Of a DNA stretch of 64,000 bases, positions 18,284 through 27,040 are shown in pieces; positions within the stretch are counted from its first letter, which is position 1; the number at the start of each line of letters is the position of its first letter. The notes beneath the pieces are model-generated. The model was not told the origin of the DNA. It ran no database searches and was given only the letters and a program-made list of their open reading frames with translations. The stretch is taken from contig JAKBBV010000002.1 in assembly GCA_021808285.1 (NCBI GenBank), positions 62,001-126,000 of the forward strand. Reading direction: 5' to 3'. The translations under genes and the position numbers were made by a program. This stretch comes from Pseudomonadota bacterium. GTDB taxonomy: Bacteria > Pseudomonadota > Alphaproteobacteria > Caulobacterales > Caulobacteraceae.

Positions 18284-19093
18284 ATGCCAAGTCGTCTGCC
18301 GACCTTGATGATACCCCACGGCGGGGGGCCTTGCTTCTTCATGGATCCTCCGCCCGGCTCACCGGGTATGTGGGACGCCATGGCGGCGCATCTGCGGGGT
18401 CTCGACGCGGAGATCGGACGCCGGCCCCGCGCAGTGCTTGTCGTCTCCGCTCATTGGGAGGCCGAGACGGCGAGTGTGAATGCTTCGTCCGCGCCGGGCC
18501 TTTTATACGACTATTATGGCTTCCCCGCTTCGACCTATCGCCTCGCCTACCCTGCGCCGGGCTCACCCGAGGTGGCGGCCCGCGTTCAGGATCTGCTGGA
18601 GGCGTCAGGCCTGCCCGTGGCCATCGAGCGGGAGCGGGGTCTGGACCACGGGGTCTTCATCCCCTTCATGTTGATCTATCCGGACGCGGCGATACCTGTG
18701 GTGCAGCTGTCGCTGATCCGGGGGCTCTCGCCCCGGAATCATCTGGAGATGGGTCGCGCGCTAGCTCCGTTGCGGGATGAGGACGTGCTGATCGTTGGTT
18801 CCGGCATGACCTACCACAATCTGCGCGACATGGGTTCGGACCGGGCGTCGCGGGAAGCTGAGGCGTTCGATGACTGGCTCGGCGAGGTCCTGAAGGCCAC
18901 AGATGAGGCGTCACGCTGCCAAGCGCTGTCGGATTGGGCGGAGGCGCCAGGCGCCCGCTATGCCCATCCTCGAGAGGAGCACCTCATGCCTTTGATGATT
19001 GCCGCTGGCGCCGCTGGGAAGGATCCGGGACGACGTCTCTATGGCGAGCGCCTGGGCGGTCGCGTGGCGCAGTCCGGGTTCCGTTTCGGTTGA
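18284..19093 (+). CDS. DODA-type class III extradiol ring-cleavage dioxygenase
   Basis: Non-haem iron or zinc extradiol dioxygenase of the 4,5-DOPA dioxygenase (YgiD-like) family, about 269 residues. Conserved metal and catalytic histidines are seen in MIPHGGG, SAHWEAE, LDHGVFIPF and AHPREEHLMPL. The family opens catechol rings; several members act on compounds other than DOPA, so the substrate is unknown. The ATG at 18284 is chosen because the residues before it do not resemble the family. It is divergent from a LysR regulator that probably controls it. Confidence 0.88.
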   Translation: MPSRLPTLMIPHGGGPCFFMDPPPGSPGMWDAMAAHLRGLDAEIGRRPRAVLVVSAHWEAETASVNASSAPGLLYDYYGFPASTYRLAYPAPGSPEVAARVQDLLEASGLPVAIERERGLDHGVFIPFMLIYPDAAIPVVQLSLIRGLSPRNHLEMGRALAPLRDEDVLIVGSGMTYHNLRDMGSDRASREAEAFDDWLGEVLKATDEASRCQALSDWAEAPGARYAHPREEHLMPLMIAAGAAGKDPGRRLYGERLGGRVAQSGFRFG

Positions 19094-19420
19094 TCGAGCG
19101 GCGTGGGAGACGCGCAATGACCGCGGGGACCTCGCCCTGACGAACCTATCTCGTCTTGGTGCTGGCCTTCCTCGGTACGCCCAGACGTATTTCCGGGCTG
19201 AGATGATGGTGGCCGAGTTCGGCCGCGCGGGGCGGGGTCAGGGCCCCTGCTATGTGCCGCCGCGATGGCGATGCCCGGCGTGGTCTCGCGTTCGCCATCA
19301 CGACAGCACCCTCGGCGCCTTCATCGCTCCGATTCCTGCAATTCCACGGGGATCGCACTCATGCCATCGTTCAGCCTGCCCCGAGAGGCTGTCTCGCATG
19401 GGCGAGCCGGCCCTCTTGCC
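19094..19420. other. 327-base stretch with no recognised gene
   Basis: Between the dioxygenase stop and the TetR stop. Open frames here read through arginine/serine-rich sequence without a ribosome site or family resemblance. One short frame just after the dioxygenase encodes a hydrophobic run (TYLVLVLAFLG) before stopping, which could be a decayed gene remnant. I see no hairpin strong enough to call a terminator. Confidence 0.4.
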
Positions 19421-20113
19421 TCAGGTCCGAAAGCCCGCCTCCGCGAAATTGAGCATGCGTGTGAGTAGTTCCTCGGCGTCGCTATCGCGGGTCAGGCCCT
19501 CGGAGAGCACATGCAGGCGCTCGAATTCGGCCGCGCGGTTATTATGCACCATGCCCAGGGTGAAATGCAGCCGCCAGTAAATCTCCTCCCGCGGCAAGTC
19601 CGGGCAGGCCGCCGCAAGAGCCTCGATGAAGGGCCTCAGGTGGGAGACGTCCTTACCCACCGCCTCGCGCACGGCCTCCCCGCCCTCGCCGCGAGCGCGA
19701 ATGATGAACTGCATGGCGATGCGTCGCGGATGACCGGGACGCGACCAGTGGAGTGGTGGCGAAATGAGCGCGGCCAAAATCTCCCGAACGGGCGCGCGAC
19801 CTCCGTGGCGGTCCAGAGCCTCGTGCAGCATCCGTGCGCGGTCACGGCTAAGCTCAGCCGCCCGACGACGGAAGATCTCGAAGACCAAGGAATCTTTGGA
19901 GCCGAAGTGGTAGTTGACGCTGGCCAGGTTAACCCCGGCCTCTGCGGTGATGTCGCGCACTGAAACACAGCGCAGGCCGCGTTCGGCGAACAAGCGCTCG
20001 GCGGTCGCGAGGACCAGGGCTTTGGTGGCCGCATCGCGATCGGCCGTCTCAAGAGGCTCGATGACCGGTGGCGCCAGGCCGGCTTCTTGGACAGCGCCGG
20101 TTTCGTCACGCAT
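19421..20113 (-). CDS. TetR-family transcriptional regulator
   Basis: TetR/AcrR-type repressor of about 230 residues. The N-terminal helix-turn-helix occupies roughly residues 30-80 (LFAERGL, VRDITAEAGVNLASVNYHFGSKDSL), followed by an all-helical ligand domain (TetR C-terminal type with HxxRPF-like region). The true start may be a later codon because the first 25 residues look unstructured. No obvious target is divergent; it is flanked by an empty stretch on one side and the VWA gene on the other. Confidence 0.88.
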   Translation of the reverse strand: MRDETGAVQEAGLAPPVIEPLETADRDAATKALVLATAERLFAERGLRCVSVRDITAEAGVNLASVNYHFGSKDSLVFEIFRRRAAELSRDRARMLHEALDRHGGRAPVREILAALISPPLHWSRPGHPRRIAMQFIIRARGEGGEAVREAVGKDVSHLRPFIEALAAACPDLPREEIYWRLHFTLGMVHNNRAAEFERLHVLSEGLTRDSDAEELLTRMLNFAEAGFRT

Positions 20114-20257
20114 CCGCGGAAGAGGTTTCCAGAACGCGGCGCACCCTCGCCGCGCGAGGTTTCAGCGTCGAGTCTGCGCCAAAGCCGCGCGGGAAGGTCA
20201 AACTCACGCGCTCACTTCGGATCCTGGCCCGTGTACTTGCGGTCGGGGTCTGAACCA

Positions 20258-21445
20258 CTAGCGCACCAATTCGCGCATGGCCTGTTCGAGACCCGCGAGG
20301 GTGAGGGGGAACATACGATCGCCGATCACCTGGCGCATGACCCCGATGGAGGGCGTGTGGGTCCAGTGACGCTGGGGAGTGGGATTGAGCCAGGCGACGC
20401 TCTCCCAGGTCTTGCACACCCGGTCCATCCACACGGCTCCCGGCTCCTCATTCCAGTGCTCGACCGAGCCTCCGGGATAGGTGATCTCATAGGGGCTCAT
20501 TGTGGCGTCGCCGACAAATATGATCTTGTAGTCGCGGCCATAGCGATTGAGCAGATCCCAGGTATCGAGCTTCTCGGAGTGCCGCCGGCGATTGTCCTTC
20601 CAAACTGATTCATAGAGGCAGTTGTGGAAGTAAAAGAACTCCATGGTCTTGAACTCGGTGCGCGCGGCGCTGAACAGCTCCTCGCAGACCCGGATGTGGC
20701 TATCCATGGAGCCGCCGATGTCGAAGAACAGCAGCACCTTGATCGTGTTGCGCCGCTCGGGCTGCATGATGAGGTCGAGATACCCCTTGTTGGCCGTTTC
20801 CTTGATCGTCCCCCTGACGTCCAACTCATTTGGCGCGCCCTGACGGGCGAAGCGGCGCAGGCGCCTTAGCGCCACCTTGATGTTGCGCGTGCCGAGTTCG
20901 ACCTGATCGTCGAGGTTCTTGTACTCCCTCTTGTCCCAGACTTTGATCGCCCGGCCGTGGCGGCCCTTGTCCTGACCGATACGGATGCCTTCGGGATGGT
21001 AGCCGTCCGCGCCGATGGGAAAATTGCGCCCGCGGCCCCGGGCGTTTTCGTCGCCGTCCTGATCCCCCTCGCCGTCTCCGCGCCCCTCCTTCATCCGCTC
21101 TTGGAGCATCTCCATGAGCGCGTCGAAGCCGCCCATTTCCTCGATCAACTTCTTCTCCTCGTCGGAGAGGAAACTATCGGTCAGTCGCTTGAGCCACTCA
21201 GCCGGAATGTCGGTGGCCTGTTCGAGAGAAACGAGATCCAAGCCCTTGAATACGTGGGCGAAAACCACGTCAAATCGGTCCAGGTGACGCTCATCCTTCA
21301 CCAAAGCCGCGCGGGCCAGATAGTAAAAGTCCTCGACACGTCGGTCGATGACGTTCTTGTCCATGCCCTCCATGAGCATGAGATATTCCTTGAGCGTCAC
21401 CGGCACCTTGGCCGCCTTGAGCTCGGTGAAGAAGCGCATGAACAT
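20258..21445 (-). CDS. CoxE-like VWA-domain protein
   Basis: Cytosolic protein of about 395 residues with a C-terminal von Willebrand A domain of the CoxE type. The metal-ion-dependent adhesion motif DxGxS is present as DIGGSMD near residue 240, and a second conserved Asp/Thr region is FVGDATMS. The middle contains a charged low-complexity linker rich in Gly, Asp and Arg. These proteins work with MoxR AAA+ ATPases in metalloenzyme maturation, but no MoxR gene is visible next to it here. ATG 21445 is preferred because GAGG lies seven bases upstream. Confidence 0.87.
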   Translation of the reverse strand: MFMRFFTELKAAKVPVTLKEYLMLMEGMDKNVIDRRVEDFYYLARAALVKDERHLDRFDVVFAHVFKGLDLVSLEQATDIPAEWLKRLTDSFLSDEEKKLIEEMGGFDALMEMLQERMKEGRGDGEGDQDGDENARGRGRNFPIGADGYHPEGIRIGQDKGRHGRAIKVWDKREYKNLDDQVELGTRNIKVALRRLRRFARQGAPNELDVRGTIKETANKGYLDLIMQPERRNTIKVLLFFDIGGSMDSHIRVCEELFSAARTEFKTMEFFYFHNCLYESVWKDNRRRHSEKLDTWDLLNRYGRDYKIIFVGDATMSPYEITYPGGSVEHWNEEPGAVWMDRVCKTWESVAWLNPTPQRHWTHTPSIGVMRQVIGDRMFPLTLAGLEQAMRELVR

Positions 21446-21546
21446 TGGCGGACCTCGCGGACGCTCCGCGTTCGAACGAATGTTCGAGAGATTGGCTGGC
21501 CGGCCCGGTCCTGTCCAGGGTTTTGACTGACGGCGGACCACGGGGT

Positions 21547-22074
21547 TCAGCCCCGCCCACGGTCGCGACGCAAGATGAATTCACGGTCGCGGGCCTCGCC
21601 CACGCAAAAATCGTACTCCCCGACTTTGACGAATCCCTGGCGCTCATAGAGCCGTCGCGCGCCGTGATTTTCGGACCAAACGCCGATCCAAAGATTGGAA
21701 AAGTCCTGCGCCTCCAGCCATCCCAATGCTGTTTGAAGCAAGCGCGAGCCGCGGCCGTCGCCCCGCCAGTCCTTGAGAAGATAGATGCGCTTGAGTTCCC
21801 CGCAGAGGGCCGTGACCTCCGGGTGAGGCAGGTCGCAGGGGCCAACAAGAGCGTAGCCGATCGCCTCGCGCTGCGCCTCCATGACCCACGCGGCGGCGCG
21901 CGGATGGCAGAGGTAGGAGGCGAGCCGGGCTTCCGAATAGCTTTCGGCGAGGAAGGCGGCGAGGTCCACCGCCCGGTAAAGTGCACCGAAGGTCTCGGTG
22001 AAGGTTCGGGCGCCCAATGAGGCCAGCAAGGCCGCGTCCGACGATTCTGCCGGGCGGATCACAGGGTCAGACAT
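21547..22074 (-). CDS. GNAT-family N-acetyltransferase
   Basis: Single-domain GNAT acetyltransferase of 175 residues. The acetyl-CoA-binding motif A is LLKDWRGDGRGSRLLQTAL (R/QxxGxG/A form), and the C terminus carries the usual NxxARRLYERQGF segment. The acceptor substrate cannot be read. It lies upstream of the VWA gene on the same strand and diverges from the HDAC-like gene across about 92 bases. Confidence 0.87.
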   Translation of the reverse strand: MSDPVIRPAESSDAALLASLGARTFTETFGALYRAVDLAAFLAESYSEARLASYLCHPRAAAWVMEAQREAIGYALVGPCDLPHPEVTALCGELKRIYLLKDWRGDGRGSRLLQTALGWLEAQDFSNLWIGVWSENHGARRLYERQGFVKVGEYDFCVGEARDREFILRRDRGRG

Positions 22075-22166
22075 TGTGGGTTCGCATGGATGTCAGAAAT
22101 CAATCTTAAGCAGGCGGTGCGGGAAGGTGGTCTTAGACGACGATTCTGACGTAAGCACGGGGGATC

Positions 22167-23087
22167 ATGGCGCTCGCTCTCTATACGCACGCAGACATGC
22201 TCGGCCATGCGCCTCACCCGCGCAACCCCGAGCAACCCGCCCGGCTGGTCGCTGTGCAAGAGGCGCTGGCCCAGTCCGGCCTCGACCTGGCGCCGAAAGA
22301 CGCGCCCCTCGCAACCCGCGCTGAACTGGGGGCCGTGCACAGCGCCTGCTATCTCGACTCACTGGAGCGTTTGGCCCCAAAGGGCGATGGGGCTCTGGTG
22401 CGGCTCGATCCCGATACCTGGATATCGACGGGGAGCCTGACCGCGGCGAGGCGGGCAGCCGGGGCCGTGATCGCGGCGGTGCGCGACGTGGCCTCCGGCC
22501 GGGCGGAGCGCGCCTTCTGCGCCGTGCGTCCTCCTGGCCACCATTCCGGGCCGGGTTTTTCAATGGGCTTCTGCCTCTATTCCAATCTCGCCCTGGCCGC
22601 GCGCGCCGCTCAGGCTGCGGGCCTCGCCCGCGTCGCTGTCGTCGATTTCGATGTTCATCATGGAAACGGCACCCAGGTCGTATTCGAGACCGATCCAGAT
22701 TTGTTCTTTGCCTCCGTCCACCAGGCGCCGCTGTGGCCCGACACCGGTGACCCCGGCGGAAACGTACAGGGCAATATCGTCAATGCCGTCGCTCCGCCGG
22801 GGGCCGCGCGCGAGGCCTGGCGGGCGGCCTTTCTCAGTCTCATGCCGCCGCTCGACGCCTTTCGGCCTGATCTCATTCTGGTGTCCGCTGGTTTCGACGC
22901 CCACATCCGCGACCCACTGGCCGAGCAGAACCTCGAGGCCGAGGACTATGGCTGGGCGACTCGGGCGATCCTTGAAGTGGCCCGGGCGCGGTGTGGCGGA
23001 CGCGTGATCTCCTCGCTAGAGGGCGGTTACGATCTGGAAGGTCTGGCGCGTTCGGCGGTCGCACATGTGGCGGCGCTTGATGGGTGA
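22167..23087 (+). CDS. Histone-deacetylase-family zinc deacetylase
   Basis: Class II-like HDAC-fold amidohydrolase, 306 residues. The zinc and charge-relay residues are all visible: RPPGHHS, DFDVHHGNGT, SAGFDAH and the active-site Tyr in EGGYD. Bacterial members remove acetyl groups from polyamines, lysines or small acylamides; which applies here is unknown. GGGGGA precedes the ATG. The last bases overlap the histidine phosphatase start, and a rightward gene series (xseB-ispA-dxs) follows. Confidence 0.92.
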   Translation: MALALYTHADMLGHAPHPRNPEQPARLVAVQEALAQSGLDLAPKDAPLATRAELGAVHSACYLDSLERLAPKGDGALVRLDPDTWISTGSLTAARRAAGAVIAAVRDVASGRAERAFCAVRPPGHHSGPGFSMGFCLYSNLALAARAAQAAGLARVAVVDFDVHHGNGTQVVFETDPDLFFASVHQAPLWPDTGDPGGNVQGNIVNAVAPPGAAREAWRAAFLSLMPPLDAFRPDLILVSAGFDAHIRDPLAEQNLEAEDYGWATRAILEVARARCGGRVISSLEGGYDLEGLARSAVAHVAALDG

Positions 23088-23742
23088 GACTCTCGCCAAA
23101 CCCAGGGGTGGTCCGATTTCGGGCGGTGCCATCATTCTCGTGCGTCACGGTGAACCCGCCCTCTCGCGGAAGGTGCGACTGACTGCGGGCGACTACGGCG
23201 AATGGTGGGCGCTCTACGAAGACGGCGGCCTCAAGCCCGGGCAGGTCCCGCCGACCGATCTGGTTGCCTGCGCGGCCCGAGCCGGCGGTCTCTTTGTCTC
23301 CACGCGTCGCCGTGCGGGGGAGACGGCCTCGGCGATCGCGCCGAGCCGGCCCTTCGAGGAAAGCTCCGACTTCATCGAGGCGCCGCTGCCCCCCCCTCCC
23401 TCACCCGGCTGGCTCAAGCTAAGTCCTCGCTGGTGGGGCGTGATCTCTCGCCTCTTCTGGTGGCGCTTTGGTCTAACCGGCGGACAAGAGTCCCATGCGG
23501 CTGCGAAGGCGAGGGCGCGACGCGTGGCCGAGCGTCTCATCGCTGAGTCGAGAGCCCGTGGCGACGTCCTGGTGGTGGCGCATGGCTTCTTCAACTACAT
23601 GATCGGTCGGGAGCTGGAGGCCCGGGGTTGGCGCCTGTCGCTCGACGAAGGATTCGGCTACTGGTCGCGTCGCCGCTTCGAGCGACCTGCGGCGGTGGGT
23701 TACAACCGGGCCCTTGAAGCGCCGCAATCGGCGGGTCAATAA
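23080..23742 (+). CDS. Histidine phosphatase superfamily (phosphoglycerate mutase-like) protein
   Basis: About 220 residues with the RHG phospho-histidine motif at LVRHGEPA and the second catalytic His in VVAHGFFNYM. The middle insert carries tryptophan-rich WLKLSPRWWG, not typical of glycolytic mutases, so a small-molecule phosphatase is more likely. ATG 23080 overlaps the deacetylase stop by eight bases; ATG 23065 is also possible. The overlap suggests coupled translation with the deacetylase. Confidence 0.83.
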   Translation: MGETLAKPRGGPISGGAIILVRHGEPALSRKVRLTAGDYGEWWALYEDGGLKPGQVPPTDLVACAARAGGLFVSTRRRAGETASAIAPSRPFEESSDFIEAPLPPPPSPGWLKLSPRWWGVISRLFWWRFGLTGGQESHAAAKARARRVAERLIAESRARGDVLVVAHGFFNYMIGRELEARGWRLSLDEGFGYWSRRRFERPAAVGYNRALEAPQSAGQ

Positions 23743-23859
23743 GCGCGCCATGGCGGGCGCCCGCAGGATCTGGGGGCGAGCCGCCCCTTGTCCGGGCTGC
23801 CGCGAGGAGCCGTTTGGCGGCGTCTCTGCGAGGCGGTGACGTCATCTTGGGGGTCTTCT

Positions 23860-24117
23860 ATGACCGAATCGCCCGCCGCCGACGACGCGGATATCTCGAC
23901 CCTCTCCTTCGAGCAGGCTTTGGCCGAGCTGGAGAGGATCGTCTCCGAACTTGAGTCTGGGGAGGCCGATCTTGAGCGCGCTGTGGATGTCTATCGTCGC
24001 GGCGCTAAGCTGCGGGCCCATTGCGAGGCCAAACTGAAGGCGGCGCAAATGAAAGTGGACTCGATCCTTCTGGATTCGGACGGTGCGGTGAGGGCGGAGA
24101 AGGCGGATCTATCATGA
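23860..24117 (+). CDS. xseB: Exodeoxyribonuclease VII small subunit
   Basis: Small helical protein of 85 residues with the XseB core [25 protein letters not shown] followed by the Y-x-RG-x-L segment. It joins XseA to form exonuclease VII, a single-strand DNA nuclease. The stop overlaps the ispA start as ATGA, and the order xseB-ispA-dxs is widely conserved in proteobacteria. The start at 23860 matches the family length. Confidence 0.93.
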   Translation: MTESPAADDADISTLSFEQALAELERIVSELESGEADLERAVDVYRRGAKLRAHCEAKLKAAQMKVDSILLDSDGAVRAEKADLS

Positions 24118-25013
24118 CGGGACTGACGCCAGAGTACGTGGCCGAGCGCCTGGCGACGGTGACCGCGGCGGTAAACGAGACCCTGGACGCGCTCCTGCCG
24201 CGGCCCGAGGGGCCGGAGGCCCGGCTCATCGAGGCGATGCGCTATGCAGCGCTGGGACCGGGCAAGCGTCTGCGCCCATTCTTCGCTGTGGAGACAGGCC
24301 GCCTGTTCGACCTGCCCGAGTCACAGACCCTGAGGGCTGGCTGTGCCCTGGAGTTCATTCACGCCTACAGTCTCGTCCATGACGACTTGCCCTGCATGGA
24401 CGATGACGATCTGCGCAGGGGTCGGCCAACCGCGCACCGGGCCTATGACGAGGCCACGGCCGTGCTCGCCGGCGACTCGCTTCAGGCCCTGGCCTTCGAG
24501 GTCCTGGCGTCTCCGGAGACTCACGAGCTTGGTCATATCCGCGCCGATTTGGTGCGTTGCCTGGCCGTGGCTTCGGGCGCCCAAGGTATGTGCGGCGGGC
24601 AAATGATCGATCTGCTCGGCGTGAGAGACGATCTGGGCGCGGTGGCGCGAATGCAACGTCTCAAGACCGGGGCGCTAATCGCCGCGTCATTCGAGCTCCC
24701 CCTGATCATGGCCAGGGCGGGGGAGGCGGAGCGTCAGGCCCTGATGGCTTTCGGACGCGATATCGGACTGGCCTATCAGATCGTCGACGATGTGCTTGAC
24801 GCGGAGGGCGATGCGGCGCTCTTGGGTAAAGCCGCTGGCGGTAAGGACGCGGAGAAGGGCAAGACGAACTTCGTCACGCTGCTGGGGGTGGGAGCGGCCA
24901 AGGAGCGCCTCGCGCACCTTGTGGACCAGACCAAGGCCCATCTGGAGCCCTTCGGCGCTCGCGGCGCGCTTCTGAGGACTTCGGTGGATTTCGTGCTGGA
25001 CCGCAGGTTCTGA
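24114..25013 (+). CDS. ispA: Farnesyl diphosphate synthase
   Basis: Trans-prenyltransferase of 299 residues that condenses IPP with DMAPP/GPP to give farnesyl diphosphate. The first aspartate-rich motif is [15 protein letters not shown] and the second is [13 protein letters not shown]; the lysine segment GPGKRLRP that grips diphosphate is also present. It is translationally coupled to xseB (ATGA) and precedes dxs by 82 bases. Its product feeds CrtE in the photosynthesis cluster at the right end of the window. Confidence 0.94.
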   Translation: MTGLTPEYVAERLATVTAAVNETLDALLPRPEGPEARLIEAMRYAALGPGKRLRPFFAVETGRLFDLPESQTLRAGCALEFIHAYSLVHDDLPCMDDDDLRRGRPTAHRAYDEATAVLAGDSLQALAFEVLASPETHELGHIRADLVRCLAVASGAQGMCGGQMIDLLGVRDDLGAVARMQRLKTGALIAASFELPLIMARAGEAERQALMAFGRDIGLAYQIVDDVLDAEGDAALLGKAAGGKDAEKGKTNFVTLLGVGAAKERLAHLVDQTKAHLEPFGARGALLRTSVDFVLDRRF

Positions 25014-25095
25014 CGGGCGGACAAGGGGCAGCCTTAACAATTTCGACCGTGACGCGACAGGCGTGACGGCGTTAGGTTCCGGACAGGCATCGCAT

Positions 25096-27021
25096 ATGAC
25101 ACTTTCCACCCCGCTTCTGGACCGGGTCGCTGAGCCCGCCGATATCCGTGGTCTCGATTTGGCGGAGCTACGTCAGCTCGCCGATGAGGTTCGACAGGAA
25201 ACCATTCACGCCGTGTCCACCACCGGCGGTCACTTGGGCGCAGGGCTTGGCGTGGTCGAGCTCACGGTGGCTCTCCACCATGTTTTCGAGACTCCGCGCG
25301 ATATCGTGATTTGGGACGTCGGCCATCAGGCCTATCCGCACAAAATCCTGACCGGTCGCCGCGACCGTATTCGCACCCTCCGCCAAGGCGGGGGTCTGTC
25401 GGGTTTCACCAAGCGGTCTGAGAGCGTCTATGACCCCTTCGGCGCCGCCCATGCCGCCACATCAATCTCCGCCGCCCTGGGTTTCGCGGCGGCGCGCGAC
25501 CTTCGGGGTGACGACAACAGCGTTATCGCTGTGATCGGCGACGGCTCGATGAGCGCCGGTATGGCCTATGAGGCGATGAACAACGCTGTGGAGACGACCA
25601 AGCGCCTGATCGTCATCCTCAACGATAACGACATGTCTATCGCCCCGCCCGTGGGCGGAATGAGCGCCTACCTGGCGCGGCTGGTCTCTGGCGGCGCTTA
25701 CCAGGCGGTGCGCAAACTTGGCCGCGAGGTCGCCAGTCACCTGCCGCGGCCGCTCAAAGTCATGGCGCAAAAGGCCGAGGAATATGCCCGGGGGATGGCC
25801 ACCGGAGGCACCCTGTTCGAAGAACTGGGCTTTTACTATGTGGGCCCGATCGACGGGCACAATCTCGATCACCTCGTCCCGGTGCTGAAGAACGTCCAGC
25901 AAATTCACGACGGACCTGTGCTCGTCCATGTGGTGACCCAGAAGGGTAAAGGGTACGGCCCTGCGGAAAACTCAGCCGACAAGCTCCACGCGGTGGTAAA
26001 GTTCGACGTGGTGACGGGCCAGCAGGCCAAGCCGCCGACTTCGAACGCGCCCAGCTATACAAAGGTGTTCGCTGGCGAGCTGATTAAGCAGGCGCGGCGC
26101 GATCCTCTGATCGTCGGCATCACTGCAGCCATGCCTTCGGGCACCGGCCTCGATATGTTCGCTAAGGAATTTCCCGACCGCTGTTATGATGTCGGCATCG
26201 CCGAACAGCACGCAGTGACTTTTGCCGCCGGTCTGGCTGCCGACGGGATGAAACCCTTCGCAGCGCTCTATTCGACCTTCTTGCAGCGCGGCTACGACCA
26301 GGTCGTTCACGACGTGGCGATTCAGAACCTTCCTGTGCGCTTCGCCATCGATCGTGCGGGTCTGGTAGGCGCAGACGGCGCCACCCATGCCGGTAGCTTC
26401 GACGTGGGTTACCTCGGGCAGCTCCCGGGTTTTGTGATCATGGCCGCCGCAGACGAAGCAGAGCTCGCCCATATGGTCGCCACCGCTGCGGCCATCGACG
26501 ACCGCCCCAGCGCCTTCCGTTTCCCTCGCGGTGAGGGCGTGGGCGTGAACATCCCCGAATTGGCCGCTCCGCTCGAGATCGGCAAGGCGCGGATCGTGCG
26601 TGAGGGCTCGTCGGTGGCCATTCTGTCCTTCGGGACGCGCCTGCAGGAATCGCTCAAGGCCGCCGATCTGCTGGCGGCGCGCGGCCTGTCCGCGACCGTG
26701 GCTGACGCGAGGTTCGCCAAGCCTCTCGACCTTGACCTCATCCTACGCCTGGCGCGCGAACACGAGGCCTTGGTGACCGTTGAGGAGGGGGCGATTGGCG
26801 GATTCGGTGCCTTCGTCCTGCATGCCCTGGCCGTGCATGGGGCCTTGGACCGCGGATTGAAGGTTCGCACCCTGACCCTTCCGGATGTGTTTCAGGACCA
26901 GGACAAGCCCGAGGCCATGTACGCGGCCGCCGGGCTCGACGCCGAGGGCATTCTGCGCGGCTGTCTCGCCGCTCTGGGCTCCGGCGCGGCAGAGACGTCC
27001 AAGCGCGCCAAGCGGGCTTGA
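25096..27021 (+). CDS. dxs: 1-deoxy-D-xylulose-5-phosphate synthase
   Basis: Thiamine-diphosphate enzyme of 641 residues that joins pyruvate and glyceraldehyde-3-phosphate, the first step of the MEP isoprenoid pathway. The ThDP-binding GDG motif is [17 protein letters not shown] (roughly residues 150-170), the catalytic pocket region is [18 protein letters not shown], and the transketolase C-terminal domain follows. Length is normal. It completes the xseB-ispA-dxs module and gates supply for carotenoids, phytyl chains and quinones. A kinase gene follows almost immediately. Confidence 0.96.
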   Translation: MTLSTPLLDRVAEPADIRGLDLAELRQLADEVRQETIHAVSTTGGHLGAGLGVVELTVALHHVFETPRDIVIWDVGHQAYPHKILTGRRDRIRTLRQGGGLSGFTKRSESVYDPFGAAHAATSISAALGFAAARDLRGDDNSVIAVIGDGSMSAGMAYEAMNNAVETTKRLIVILNDNDMSIAPPVGGMSAYLARLVSGGAYQAVRKLGREVASHLPRPLKVMAQKAEEYARGMATGGTLFEELGFYYVGPIDGHNLDHLVPVLKNVQQIHDGPVLVHVVTQKGKGYGPAENSADKLHAVVKFDVVTGQQAKPPTSNAPSYTKVFAGELIKQARRDPLIVGITAAMPSGTGLDMFAKEFPDRCYDVGIAEQHAVTFAAGLAADGMKPFAALYSTFLQRGYDQVVHDVAIQNLPVRFAIDRAGLVGADGATHAGSFDVGYLGQLPGFVIMAAADEAELAHMVATAAAIDDRPSAFRFPRGEGVGVNIPELAAPLEIGKARIVREGSSVAILSFGTRLQESLKAADLLAARGLSATVADARFAKPLDLDLILRLAREHEALVTVEEGAIGGFGAFVLHALAVHGALDRGLKVRTLTLPDVFQDQDKPEAMYAAAGLDAEGILRGCLAALGSGAAETSKRAKRA

Positions 27022-27040
27022 GTCCGGGGGCGAGCGGCGC

